A stretch of DNA of 64,000 nucleotides, from positions 17,650,473 to 17,714,472 of the forward strand of contig NC_066512.1 in NCBI RefSeq assembly GCF_024679095.1. Reading direction: 5' to 3'. The notes below the pieces were generated by a model. It searched no databases and was not told the origin of the DNA. It was given only the letters and a program-made list of their open reading frames with translations. Both the position numbers and the translations under genes were made by a program. Positions 1-10,047 of the stretch are shown in pieces; the stretch's first letter is position 1, and every line of letters begins with the position of its first letter. The DNA comes from Eriocheir sinensis (Eukaryota > Arthropoda > Malacostraca > Decapoda > Varunidae).

Positions 1-1
1 G

Positions 2-3
<2 letters not shown>

Positions 4-77
<74 letters not shown>

Positions 78-90
78 AGGGGGGGGGGGG
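4..90. repeat. (TG)n microsatellite followed by poly-G
   Basis: About 36 uninterrupted TG units run to position 76, then a short GGAGG link and a 12-base G run (79-90). The array touches the window edge, so its true length is unknown. An open frame across it (Cys-Val repeats) is repeat translation, not a gene. Confidence 0.97.
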
Positions 91-161
91 TTACTTGCTT
101 TGAGGAACGACCTTGATGGGCGGCAACCGTCAACAACAAACTGGGTCACTGTGTGCATGCG

Positions 162-164
<3 letters not shown>

Positions 165-212
<48 letters not shown>
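165..212. repeat. (TG)n microsatellite
   Basis: About 24 TG units with one extra T near the start. It is separated from the first array by about 75 bp of unique sequence. Confidence 0.97.
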
Positions 213-213
<1 letters not shown>

Positions 214-1454
214 CAGCACCCAAAAGTGGCGACAAACAACAAGTCTCTAAAGGGCTGCAGAAAACACACATCAAATAAACGACCAATATTGCATCAGTCT
301 GGGCGACACAATGCGGCTCTCAACCAGCTTCTGCGCCGTCATATATTAATAGCGGAGCGTTCCACTTGTTTACGTCGCGCCCCTGTCCCACCGAGCATCC
401 CCTTTACAAGACACTCAGACATTAGCAATTTGTATATTTATTCTTATTGCAACACGGAGGTAGTCATGCCCGGGCAACCCAAACACCACAAGGGCACAAA
501 AGAGGGCACACGCTCGGCCCGCAGGACGCATACAAATGGCCGTGATGGACAGAGAAAACACACAACCGCAACCCGAGACTAAGCGATATAAAGTTGGCCG
601 CGGCGTGCTCCGGGTGATCCCTCTCATCCCGAGGATCACCAAGGATCCCCCCAATATCAAGGCAGAGCTGCGCGGCGACTCCCTCCCTCCCTCAACTGCC
701 TGTCCCTTCCCGCCCCTGTCCCCGACCCCGCCCCGCCATCACTCAGGCACACGACGGACAACATTACTGCGCGCGACGCCCTCTAAAGGCAAGGCTACCA
801 CGACCTCTAATGGTGTTGGCGTGTCCTCCATGCCTAAGGGCGCCACGTCACTCCGTCGCTGCCTCGCCATCCACTCCGCCGGCCCGCTGCCTGCCTGTCT
901 GTTTGCCTGCCTGCCTGTCTCACACCTGCTAACAAGGCAGTCTCTCTTCACCCTCCCGTCATGCTGTCCACCCTTCAAGGTCTCTCCCTCCAGGCCGACA
1001 CTTTGCAGGACGTCACTCACCTCCGCCAGGCATTCACCCAACAGATGAATTAGGCTAATTTCACCCTCTCTTGCTCAAGCCTCACCGCCCTTCTTCCCGC
1101 CCTCCCCCCCTTCCTTCCTGTTCTGCCCGACACACACTTCTTATGCAGCGAATTTTCTCTAATGCATATTATCAAGGAGGTAGAAAAAACGGCACCCACC
1201 TCCTCGCCCCTCCCCCAACTGGCGCTCGACAAACACCTTAACTCTCTGGATAATGTTGTGGCAAGTGTTTAAGGATATTATTACAGCCTCCCGCGCGGGG
1301 CTGGGGAGGAGGGGGGACGAGGGGAAGTTTCGAGGGAGGGAAGGCATATGGAGGGAGGGGAGGGAAGGAGGGGAAGGGTTGGAGGCTTAAGGGGAATGAA
1401 GAGAGGTGGCTATGGTTTATGTGAGGCCTTGAGGGTTGAGTGGGGAAGACAGTC

Positions 1455-1456
<2 letters not shown>
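213..1456. other. Unassigned unique sequence, no gene recognised
   Basis: Mixed-composition sequence. Overlapping open frames exist on both strands around 415-1050, but they are proline/serine/threonine-rich, overlap each other antisense and show no recognisable domain. The 660-1000 part is C-rich. From about 1290 the plus strand becomes G/A-rich. Confidence 0.6.
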
Positions 1457-1523
<67 letters not shown>

Positions 1524-1534
1524 CACACACACAC
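1457..1534. repeat. (CT)n-(CA)n compound microsatellite
   Basis: About 32 CT units (1457-1521) pass directly into about 6 CA units. Confidence 0.97.
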
Positions 1535-1608
1535 TTAACATGATCACAACCCGTCTCCCCTTCACCCAGTTTTCGCAACAGCAATAATTATTCGCAAGAT
1601 CCAGACTG

Positions 1609-1612
<4 letters not shown>

Positions 1613-1641
<29 letters not shown>
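1613..1641. repeat. (AG)n microsatellite
   Basis: About 14 AG units. It is complementary to the CT array about 90 bp upstream, so the two could pair as a hairpin. Confidence 0.95.
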
Positions 1642-1645
<4 letters not shown>

Positions 1646-1696
1646 AGTGTAACGTAACCCGAGAATGTTTGTGTCACGAGCTGTGGCGGGGTGACT

Positions 1697-1697
<1 letters not shown>

Positions 1698-1729
<32 letters not shown>
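1698..1729. repeat. (AC)n microsatellite
   Basis: Sixteen AC units, uninterrupted. Confidence 0.96.
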
Positions 1730-1731
<2 letters not shown>

Positions 1732-1911
1732 GGAGACTGGTTCTAACCCCTTAAAACACACTCTTTCCACACACCCACACACACAACTTTAACCCTAATA
1801 ACACCACTACCCTACTCATTACTCCTCTCCCACCCCATCCCCACCCCGTCCTTTTCTGCCACAGCCACCAGACAACATGGCAACAAAACTGTCATATAGC
1901 ATCACGTCACA

Positions 1912-2121
1912 CTTCAATTCAACGTTGCCAGATTGTCGTACTCTGCCTCTTATGTTTGCCGATATCCGACCCAATAACTGCTTTCATCACCCAAATAACT
2001 GCATTCATATAGGGTTACGTTTAAATGGTTAATTATTGGTTCTTCTTGGCAACAGTTATGGGCCAGAAACAGGTAAATACGCGGCTCTTGAGTATGATAA
2101 TCTGGCAACGGTGCTTCAGTT
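1912..2121 (+). mobile_element. 194-bp hAT-like MITE, copy 1 (with 8-bp TSDs)
   Basis: The element proper is 1920-2113. Its left end reads CAACGTTGCCAGATTGTCGT and the reverse complement of its right end reads CACCGTTGCCAGATTATCAT, giving an imperfect terminal inverted repeat of about 25 bp. It is flanked by CTTCAATT (1912-1919) and CTTCAGTT (2114-2121), matching at 7 of 8 positions. The interior holds two near-copies of a roughly 22-bp unit around CCAATAACTGC. A second copy of identical length lies in opposite orientation at 10762-10955 and agrees at about 50 of the first 53 bases. The 8-bp duplications and CA...TG termini point to the hAT superfamily. There is no transposase, so it is non-autonomous. 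Superfamily assignment is inference; the two-copy element is directly seen. Confidence 0.85.
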
Positions 2122-2294
2122 CACGCTTCCACTCTCAGGTAAGGCGTCCCTCGACTTCTCTTTCCTGCTAGCACCATCCTCTCACTCCCTCTTCTCTCCC
2201 TCCCCCCACCTCTTCACCTGCAGCTGCCCCCCGAGCCCCACAGCTGTCTGGCAACACCTCAACACCTGCCACCTATTTCGAGTGCTGGTGGTGG

Positions 2295-2480
2295 TATACT
2301 TTTAGCGGTGGCGGTGGTGATTGTCGGTGGTATAAAATAGGGAAGTGGTGGGGAGAGGACATGGAGGCGTAGGAAACAATGCTGCGGTGGAGGTATGGTG
2401 ATGGTGGTAGTGGTGGTGATCGTTGGTCGTGAAATAGGGATGTAGTGGGGAGATGAATGGAGGGTGGAGGAACATTACTG
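2295..2480. repeat. Degenerate tandem duplication, period about 99 bp
   Basis: A block beginning GGTGGTGATTGTCGGTGG at about 2313 recurs as GGTGGTGATCGTTGGTCG at about 2412, followed in both by ATAGGGA and GTGGGGAGA. The surroundings are rich in GGT/GAT triplets. Confidence 0.7.
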
Positions 2481-2990
2481 AAGTGGGCGTGGTGGTGATA
2501 AACCCAGGAGCTAGGGAGGATGACGGTGATACTGGGGTGGGGAGGGAGGAAACAGCACACAGACAGGATGGTAACACTAGCTGCTGACAGCACAGGGGCG
2601 GGCCGTGGGCGTCTGGTTGTAGGAGGCAAAGGAAGCATGTGACGGCCGTAAGCACATGGCCGGGGAACAGTGGCGGGCGGTGGCGGGGCAGGACCAGGGC
2701 GTGAAGGCGGAAAACAAAGCCCGAGGGTGGAGCGCCTCGTCCTGCAGTCATGGGCCGTCGGTGGTCCGCCTGCCACGCGTGACGGCCCCGGGACGTACTC
2801 TGGGGCAGGCCATCCTCCCCACCCCACCCTGAGGCACGATGACTCACTCACATCCTCCTCCTCATCCTCAGCCCGGCATCCCTACACACCCCGCGGTCTA
2901 CGGTCACTAGGAACGCGGCCACCGCCCGTTATGCGAGCCAACTGGTGAACTGCAACATTTACTGCTTGTTGGGAGGAACAGCTGTAGCGA
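2481..2990. other. Unassigned sequence, GC-rich
   Basis: Overlapping frames on both strands (about 2273-2950) are compositionally biased (Pro, Ser, His), antisense to each other and have no recognisable domain. I see no gene. Confidence 0.55.

Positions 2991-2991
<1 letters not shown>

Positions 2992-3043
<52 letters not shown>
2992..3043. repeat. (CA)n microsatellite
   Basis: Twenty-six CA units, uninterrupted. Confidence 0.97.
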
Positions 3044-3045
<2 letters not shown>

Positions 3046-3409
3046 AGGAAAATAGCAGCAATTGACTCTGATAATGTAGTCGTTAAAGTCTGGTAGAAGA
3101 CCACCATCATGAAAGTGACAGAACAATCCTGGCTGGGTGGTGGAGGTGGTGATGGCTGTGTGGCAACACCGAGGCGAGGCGTGACCCGACACACCGAGGG
3201 GGTGACGCAACGCCCCACCACCACCACCACCCGTACCCTCACCCCCACCACCACTACCCGCCCATGCAAGGTAGGCGGGTGGATCGCCGGGCATGTGACA
3301 ACCAATACACCCGCCAGCCTTCCCTCCTCGTCGTAATATCACGCACGATGTGTCACCCTCAATGCTGGTGATGGCGGCGGCGGCGGCAGCAGTGGTGGTG
3401 GTGAACGAG
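3044..3409. other. Sequence with short CAC triplet runs, no gene seen
   Basis: Contains CCACCACCACCACC-type runs near 3213-3250 and GGC/GGT runs near 3370-3400. The open frames here are threonine/valine low-complexity. Confidence 0.55.
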
Positions 3410-4020
3410 GAAGAGGAGGAAGGCTGGAGGATGGCAAGAGAGATGAGGGCAAGAGGTGAAGAAGACGGAAGAGGAAGGAAGAGGTGATAGGTTAAGAGGA
3501 TGGAAGGGATGGGAGGTTAAGGTGAGGAGGAAACAAGAAAGTAGGAGAGCGATGCGAAAGACGAGAACGATAAAAGATGATGGAGGGGATGAGAATGACG
3601 AGGATGGAAGAGGAGGAAATGGTACGAGGAGAGGACGACGTAAAGACGAGAGATACGAAGGGTGAAGGGGAGAGGGGAAAGTGCGGTGAGGAAGGCTACC
3701 AATAAAGGAAGAAAGATGAGAGAGCGCGCGTCAAGGAACGAGAGGGTCGAGATATGTGATGAAAGAGGCATAAAGAAAGGAAGGGTGAGGGAGGACGGGA
3801 GATGAAGGGAACGTATGAGCGATGGAAAGGAATAACGAAAAGTGAAGGAGGGCGAGAGTGGAGGAGGGAGGAAGAGGAGCAAGTATCGATAAGGGAGAGG
3901 AAGAAAAATAACACGAGGTCAGGGGGGGAGGAAGATAATGACTGGAGGAAGGCACATGAGGGAAAGGAAGACTTGATGAGGGGATTAAGGGAATGAGAGG
4001 AGAGAGCAAGGAAGTAGAAA
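3410..4020. repeat. Polypurine-rich tract
   Basis: About 600 bp in which the plus strand is overwhelmingly A and G (GGAAGAGG-like). On the minus strand it gives long Ser/Leu/Phe/Pro frames with no domain, an effect of composition. Confidence 0.8.
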
Positions 4021-4059
4021 GCCAAGCACAAGAGCGACACACACCAGGGCACCGGAAAC

Positions 4060-4074
4060 CACACACACACACAC
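4060..4074. repeat. (CA)n short microsatellite
   Basis: About seven CA units at the end of the purine-rich tract. Confidence 0.85.
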
Positions 4075-4430
4075 AAGAGGAGGAAGTCTGTGAGCCTTGA
4101 TTTCACAGTCCAACACAGTGTCTTCGTAACAGCCCGAACCAAACTATAGAATCCCATACAATCCAAAATGGTGAGGTCTTCGATGCCACACTAAATACAC
4201 AAGACTTTTCCTGTATAGTTTCGTCAAATTTGTGAACTTAAATACAAACACCAGACACTTTACAAGCAAATTTCGAAGGCTCTGGTATTGGTTTGGGAGC
4301 TTACTAACCCATCATGGGGAACTGTGAAACTGGCCCTAAGTCTGAGTGTGGGGGTCTTCAGGGCACCAAGTTAGAACAAGAGAGCCAACCCGCAGCCTCA
4401 CCAAGTTAAGGTCCCTCACCACGCCCCTCA
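4075..4430. other. Unassigned unique sequence
   Basis: Balanced-composition sequence without repeat, long frame or recognisable motif. Confidence 0.5.
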
Positions 4431-4560
4431 CATAAAGCTGGCGTCACACTGGACCCAAATCTGGCGAGCACGAGCTCTTGCTGGCAGCTTTTGGTCGCGA
4501 GCAAGTCACTGTTGTCGTCACACTGACGAGGGGCGAGCGACGAGCAACATTGTAAACAAA
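4431..4560 (+). mobile_element. Possible one-ended fragment of a PIF/Harbinger-like MITE
   Basis: TAA is followed by AGCTGGCGTCACACTGG, resembling the AGC...GTCACAC terminus of the complete element at 62385-62689. A second GTCGTCACACTGACGAG lies about 90 bp inside. No matching right end was found, so this may be a truncated copy or coincidence. Confidence 0.3.
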
Positions 4561-4878
4561 GCCTCAACCATGGCGCCTACTACACCTACGCTTCGCATTA
4601 CGGCTAAGTGTGCAGCTGTGACGGCTTAACTGAAGGGACTGGTGAGTGAGTGTACGAGGGAAAAAGGAGTGAGTGGATGAGTAAATGGGTGGATAGGTAA
4701 GGTTAAGGAGTGCAAAGTTAAGGTTAAACAACGCGAGGAGGTGAAGAAATAAGTATGTGGCATCCGGGACATGAGGACACATTAATCCCTTGGATCAGGA
4801 CACACAAACGACACATCCCGGAAACATGATACAACTTCCCTGGCGACCTCGATTAATAATAACCTGCTGAGTATCACA

Positions 4879-4880
<2 letters not shown>
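4561..4880. other. Unassigned unique sequence
   Basis: Short GTGAGTG/GGTAAG-like motifs occur. I see no gene or repeat family. Confidence 0.5.

Positions 4881-4906
<26 letters not shown>
4881..4906. repeat. (AC)n microsatellite
   Basis: Thirteen AC units. Confidence 0.95.
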
Positions 4907-4909
<3 letters not shown>

Positions 4910-5498
4910 GATGATGCAACACAAGGCTATTACGTCATCGTGAGTAAAGTAGGAAAGAAGTGAAGAGGAGGAGAGAAGAAGATAGCAAACGACAGACAAG
5001 GAGAGGGAAAGGACAAGGAGAAGGATGTGGGGAAGAGGAAGGGAACCGACGGTCGACTGAGCTGCGCCAAGTTCCCACGCTGGAGTACAGGTGAGGTTAA
5101 TTATGAAGGCTTCACCTGTCATTTTCACCTGACTAGCGTTACAGAAGCCTCGCCCCTCCTGAGCCAGCCGCCGCCACGCCCCTCTCCCTTTCCTGTCAAC
5201 CCTTCACCCTAACGCACCAACGTATTTAGCCACATTCAAACCCTTCAGTACAACACAGTCACCTTACTTAGCGTCCTTGAAGCCTACAACACAACACTAT
5301 TTTCCATCCTCAGGCCCCCGTCCGACTCTTTCCCTGACTCACAACGCCCCGGAGGTAGGGAAAGGTTGAGAGGCTAGAAGACGTCAACTGTCAATCGGCC
5401 TGGCGGCTAAGGGAGACTCAATCAAGAATTTCCTGTGGGTTGTCTTGGCACTAATTTTGACATCTCTCACAGGCAGGGCAAGTCGATGGCGAGCGCGT

Positions 5499-5499
<1 letters not shown>
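4907..5499. other. Unassigned sequence
   Basis: Purine-rich to about 5040, then mixed. A CAG|GTGAGG donor-like site lies at about 5090 with no convincing acceptor upstream. Confidence 0.5.

Positions 5500-5541
<42 letters not shown>
5500..5541. repeat. (CA)n microsatellite
   Basis: About 21 CA units, followed by a short A run. Confidence 0.97.
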
Positions 5542-5543
<2 letters not shown>

Positions 5544-6091
5544 AAAAAAAAACTAACGCCAATCGGCCACCACCAACAGTAATCTCTTCCCAAAACCCTT
5601 AAGCCGGATCTCTAAGCCAACGATAAAATGATAAGACGAACTAAACGCGATAACGTGTACATAAGCCAATACGATAAACTAAGTCAGGTGGAGGGTGACG
5701 CAACGCAATATACGTTAAGATGGGTGGGTGGGCAAGACACTCCCTGAGATGCCTATCATACACCGTGCTCTCAGGCGGAGTATGGAGTATGAAGCCGCTC
5801 AGTACCCGGCCGCCAGGTAATTAATTAAGGGAGTCAGGTAGGCCGTGAGTGAGGTCGTCGTATATTGAGTCGGTCTGTCACTACCGCTTATGCTACCCTG
5901 GCACCGGAAAGACCAGGCTGGAGGGTAGGGAGGGAGGGCAATAGGGAAAGGAAGGGAGAAGGGAGAGTAGGGAGGGGCGGAAGAGAAGACGGAGGAATGG
6001 GGATGGAAGGGAGGACATAGGGGGTCGAGGGAAGGGAGAGTATGAGTAAGGACACACCAAAACTCATATTGGCCTTATATCACTCCCGGAG
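5542..6091. other. Unassigned sequence, no gene seen
   Basis: Unique sequence that becomes GGGAGGGA-rich from about 5920. Confidence 0.5.

Positions 6092-6131
<40 letters not shown>
6092..6131. repeat. (CA)n microsatellite
   Basis: Twenty CA units. Confidence 0.97.
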
Positions 6132-6133
<2 letters not shown>

Positions 6134-6239
6134 TCAGCCACGTAACTGCGAATGATTAAGAAAAATAAATCCTCAATATCAAGAAGTACGAAAAATCCTC
6201 CATTCAGTGCAGAAATAATTAAGAGCCTAATCCATGGGG

Positions 6240-6600
6240 TGGGGAGATAAGCTACTGGCCAAGATAAGCTGGGAGGATGGGAGTGTGGGGGGATGGAGAT
6301 GGGGAGAGGACGTAGAAGGAAGGGGAGTGACATAACATGGAGAAGAGGACGAGGGAGGGGAATGGTTGGGGAAGGGAGGAAAGGCATGGGGAGGGATGGG
6401 AAAGGAGATGTAAAGATAGAGAGGATAGAGAAAAAGGGAGATCGGTGTAACATGAAGAGGACGGGGAGGGGGTTGGGAGGGAGAAGAGATGGGGAGGTAG
6501 AGAGGAGAGGGGATGGAGAGAAGAGGGAAGGGGAGGGGAAGGGTTTGGGGAGTCAGGCAGGGAGGAGAGGGAGGGCCCAGAGGACATCCATTAGGAGAGG
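6240..6600. repeat. Purine-rich GGGGA/GGGAT degenerate tract
   Basis: About 360 bp dominated by variants of GGGGAGATGGGGAGAGG on the plus strand, with no fixed period. It gives Ser/Pro frames on the minus strand. Confidence 0.75.
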
Positions 6601-6635
6601 CAGACACAAGCACAAACAACTGGTGACACCCGGTT

Positions 6636-6750
6636 CCTCCTCCTCCTCCTCCTCACAAACAAACCAAAGCACACTCACGGGAAGGATAATAAGGAGGAGG
6701 AGGAGGAGGAGGGACAGGAGGAGGAGGGACAGGAGGAGGAGGAGGAGGAG
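6636..6750. repeat. (CTC)n then (GGA)n trinucleotide runs
   Basis: A CTC run at 6636-6652 is followed at 6692-6750 by GGA units with GGGACA interruptions. Confidence 0.9.
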
Positions 6751-6822
6751 AATGGACAGACGGATGGATGAATTTGTTGAAGAGAATGATCACAATACTG
6801 AGAATAGATAAAGATATTAGGC

Positions 6823-6824
<2 letters not shown>

Positions 6825-6888
<64 letters not shown>
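6825..6888. repeat. (AG)n microsatellite
   Basis: Thirty-two AG units, facing a CT array of similar length about 105 bp downstream. Confidence 0.97.
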
Positions 6889-6891
<3 letters not shown>

Positions 6892-6991
6892 TCGTGGAAA
6901 CTTCCTGCCCCGCCGTCCAATTCGCTAACATCACAACCAACCAGATTACGTATTTCGCGCTCAGTAACACATGCCAATCCCTCCCCCCCAA

Positions 6992-6993
<2 letters not shown>

Positions 6994-7055
<62 letters not shown>
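6994..7055. repeat. (TC)n microsatellite
   Basis: Thirty-one TC units, complementary to the AG array at 6825-6888. Confidence 0.97.
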
Positions 7056-7059
<4 letters not shown>

Positions 7060-7126
7060 GTTAATCCTTTTCACCACAGTCACGTATTAAGGTTGTCGTA
7101 ACATGACACTTGAAGGTTTTCTGTGC

Positions 7127-7230
7127 GAGGAGGAGGAGGAGGAAGGAGGAGGAAGAGGAAGGAGGAGGAGGGAGGGAGGAAGGAAGGAAGGGAGGAAGGG
7201 AGGAAGGAAGGGAGGAGGGAGGGAGGAGAA
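7127..7230. repeat. GGA/GGAA purine repeat
   Basis: GGA units grade into GGAA and GGGA units over about 100 bp, pure purine on the plus strand. Confidence 0.93.
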
Positions 7231-7351
7231 ACACAAAGAAATACAAACCACACAAGCGTTTCATACAGTCAAGGTTGCCTGCTTTCAAACCCAGTTAGGC
7301 AAACAGCCACGTAATCACCGTTTGCTTAATGTCTGGGAACACTACAATAAC

Positions 7352-7380
7352 TGGAGGAGGAGGAGGAGGAGGAGGAGGAA
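7352..7380. repeat. (GGA)n trinucleotide repeat
   Basis: About nine GGA units. A shorter GGA run recurs at 7534-7552. Confidence 0.93.
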
Positions 7381-8016
7381 GAAGAGAGGAAGGAACGAAA
7401 GGTAAGAGAGGTGGTGTAGGTGTAGGTGGAGGAAAGCTGCACCTCCCCACCTGGTCTTTTATCAACACACCTGATCCAACAACTATAATAATCGATCGCA
7501 GGTAAAGTATGAGCAAGCGAGCGAGAGAGTGAGTTGGAGGAGGAGGAGGAGGGAAGAGATAAAAGTGCACGGTTAGGGAAGGAAGAGAAGGAGAAGAGGT
7601 AGTGAAGGAGAACAAGGGAATTGGAATAAATGAAGAGGAGGAGGAACCACCAGTGAAGGACGAGAGCGAGAGAGAGAAAGGCATGGAGACCCAAAGCTAA
7701 CAGAGGGAGAAAATAGAGTAAACCCCAACCACGGCAGACCCAACACCTCCATATCCCGCCGCTCCCCTCGCCACTATCACCGCCGCCGCCGTCCTCCCTC
7801 CCAACATTTGCACCACATGAAAATCGCGGCAACACGGGCGAGCACATTTACCTGGGACAAACAATACGAAGCGATCCATTACCTGAGCTTTCGGGGAACA
7901 CACAGGTGACGCTGGAGGTGAAGGGAGGTCACGGAAGGGAGAGGAAGGGATGGAGGTGAAGGGATGAGTTCAGAGGGTCAAGGTGAAGGGAAGGATAGGT
8001 TGTGTGAAGGGGAATG
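7381..8016. other. Unassigned sequence, purine-biased
   Basis: Minus-strand Ser/Leu frames are compositional. A GCAG|GTAAAGT donor-like site lies at about 7500 without other gene evidence. Confidence 0.5.
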
Positions 8017-8049
8017 TTTTTTTTTTTTTTTCTATTTTTTTTTTTTTTA
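8017..8049. repeat. Poly-T pair
   Basis: Two runs of about 14-15 T separated by a short CTA link. Confidence 0.9.
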
Positions 8050-8108
8050 GAGGAGTGAGGCGATGTGTTTCACCTGTAATCTTTTTGTGGATTCGTGTCT
8101 CGTTCTCG

Positions 8109-8112
<4 letters not shown>

Positions 8113-8174
<62 letters not shown>
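8113..8174. repeat. (TC)n microsatellite
   Basis: Thirty-one TC units. Confidence 0.97.
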
Positions 8175-8178
<4 letters not shown>

Positions 8179-8208
8179 GGACGTCCACATTCAAGATATT
8201 CAAGCTAT

Positions 8209-8262
8209 CCACCACCACCACCACCACCGCGTCCCTTCACCCACCACCACCACCACCACACC
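8209..8262. repeat. (CAC)n trinucleotide repeat, two blocks
   Basis: Two runs of six to seven CAC units separated by a GCGTCCCTT-type link. Confidence 0.92.
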
Positions 8263-8715
8263 ATCACAACACCTGGCCAGTATGTGTGAGAGCGCTTCCT
8301 TTTATCTTCTGTTCTCTTCACGCGTTTTGTAGAGATATTTTGTAGATGTTTCCTTTGCTATTCTGTTCTGTACACTTTTCATACCATTTCTTTGTTAATC
8401 TTTTTTCTCCAATTCTCAGTGCAAACCCACAACGATACTGTATGGATTGATGCCGTGTTTACGTAAGAATACTGTCCCTTTTTTTGTTCTCACACTCTCC
8501 TCAACGGCCATCACACGTTCCTCTCATCAAGCAAATTCACTCTCGCCGTCTGTCTTTTGAGTCACGGCGCCAATCACCGCTGATAAGCTAATGGCGCCTT
8601 CACATCTTTTCCTTAATCTGCCGACTGTTACAAATGGACCCTCTATTGTCTCCCTCCACACTGCTCTCCTTTGTCCATACGACTTTTTATCTGGCGCCTC
8701 GCACACAGGAAAGAG
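8263..8715. other. Unassigned unique sequence
   Basis: T-rich, balanced sequence with no recognisable gene or repeat. Confidence 0.5.
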
Positions 8716-8860
8716 ACTGTCAAACCCTTAGCAATTCCTCTTTCCTCGCTTTTTGCCTTCTGCCTTGACTGTATGTCTTTTACCTATAAACTGTCAAACC
8801 CTTTCCTATCCCTCCTTCCTCGCTTTGCCTTCTGCCTTGACTGTATGGCTTTTACCTAGT
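8716..8860. repeat. 74-bp tandem duplication
   Basis: ACTGTCAAACCCTT begins at 8716 and again at 8790. Both copies end with GCCTTCTGCCTTGACTGTAT followed by G-CTTTTACCTA. The second copy is about 3 bp shorter and has a few substitutions, so this looks like a fairly recent local duplication. Confidence 0.9.
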
Positions 8861-9394
8861 GTCCCTAATGTCATACCTATAGAGGTATTAATTAGTGGCT
8901 TACTTTTTCATTTATTCGTCTTTCATGTACCCTTCGAGAATCCAAATCAGAGAGCATATTCTTTAGCACACTTTAATACACAACTAATTTCTCGTCCTGT
9001 GTTCTTAACGGACAAATTCATCTAAGAAAGAATATACATCGAAATCTAGACACAATGGTGGACTGAACGTATAGCCAGGCTTTTTCCTACTGACGAAACG
9101 ATACAAGGAAAGCCGCGGACCCTGCACTGTAATGGATACCACTGGGTAATACAACAGTCAGGGCCAGACAGGGCGGGCCGCGGCATCCCAATGGTGGACG
9201 AATTTCTATCAACCCAGACGCGGCGGCCACATCCCTCCTTTCCAATATACATTCGGCATCTTCCTCCCGACCTGCCCCACCTTCCCATCTCCGTCTTTCT
9301 TACTCTACCTCTCTTCACATCCCCTTCTCCTTTCCTCCTCCTCCTCCTCCTCCCCCGAGCCAGCCCAGGCCACACCCGATACAGCTCTCTGAGG

Positions 9395-9397
<3 letters not shown>
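8861..9397. other. Unassigned unique sequence
   Basis: AT-richer to about 9050, then mixed. No gene seen. Confidence 0.5.

Positions 9398-9461
<64 letters not shown>
9398..9461. repeat. (AC)n microsatellite
   Basis: Thirty-two AC units. Confidence 0.97.
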
Positions 9462-9462
<1 letters not shown>

Positions 9463-9530
9463 AAGTAGGCCATTTAGCTACAGTGAGCGATGCCAATCAG
9501 TAAAGTCAGAGGATGAGAATGAGGGGGAAG

Positions 9531-9614
9531 AGGAACAGGAGGTGGTGAGGTGGAGGAGGAGGAGGAACAGGAGGTGGTGAGGTGGAGGAGGAGGAGGAAC
9601 AGGAGGTGGTGAGG
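9531..9614. repeat. 32-bp minisatellite, about 2.6 copies
   Basis: Units starting AGGAACAGGAGGTGGTGAGG lie at 9531, 9563 and 9595. The first two full copies appear identical, so it probably expanded recently. Confidence 0.93.
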
Positions 9615-9997
9615 AGTAGAAGACAACTAAGGAAGTGGAGAGGGGCAAAAGGGCACGGTCGAAGACGTATAGGAAAGTAGGAAAGTTAAGAAACTACTTG
9701 AAAAACGGAGGAGGAGGAAGACGGGGAGGAGGAGGAGGAGAGTAAACAGAGGAAGAGGGTCCAATATAAAGGTGAAGCTTCAGTAACCTGCGCGCGCAAA
9801 CTTTCTCTCCTTCCGCCCATGTACCCCGCCACCCCCCCCGCCCCTCTCTCCCCCTTCCCTTCCTAACCGCGGGGCCATCCTTCCTCCTCTTCCTCCTCCT
9901 CCTCCTCACTTTACTGTCCTCCTCCTCCTTCAGCCAGTCGATGTAGGAGCGAGTGAATGGCAGAGGAGAGTCCAGTGAGAGGCTTACAGATATTGTG

Positions 9998-9999
<2 letters not shown>
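9615..9999. other. Unassigned sequence with GGA and CTC runs
   Basis: GGA-rich near 9710-9740 and CTC-rich near 9880-9930, so the two ends are mutually complementary. No gene seen. Confidence 0.5.

Positions 10000-10043
<44 letters not shown>
10000..10043. repeat. (CT)n microsatellite
   Basis: Twenty-two CT units. Confidence 0.97.

Positions 10044-10047
<4 letters not shown>

Noticed and set aside
4..582. 192-codon frame rich in Cys-Val
   Set aside because: It is the translation of two TG microsatellites joined by chance. No domain and no splice or promoter context.
2248..2260. TCTGGCAAC motif as a third end of the 194-bp MITE
   Set aside because: Only nine bases match and the neighbouring sequence does not follow the element.
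6293..6811. 172-codon Arg/Gly-rich plus-strand frame resembling an RGG protein
   Set aside because: Arg/Gly/Glu content follows from GGA/AGG triplets in a purine tract; all three frames there are equally open and biased.
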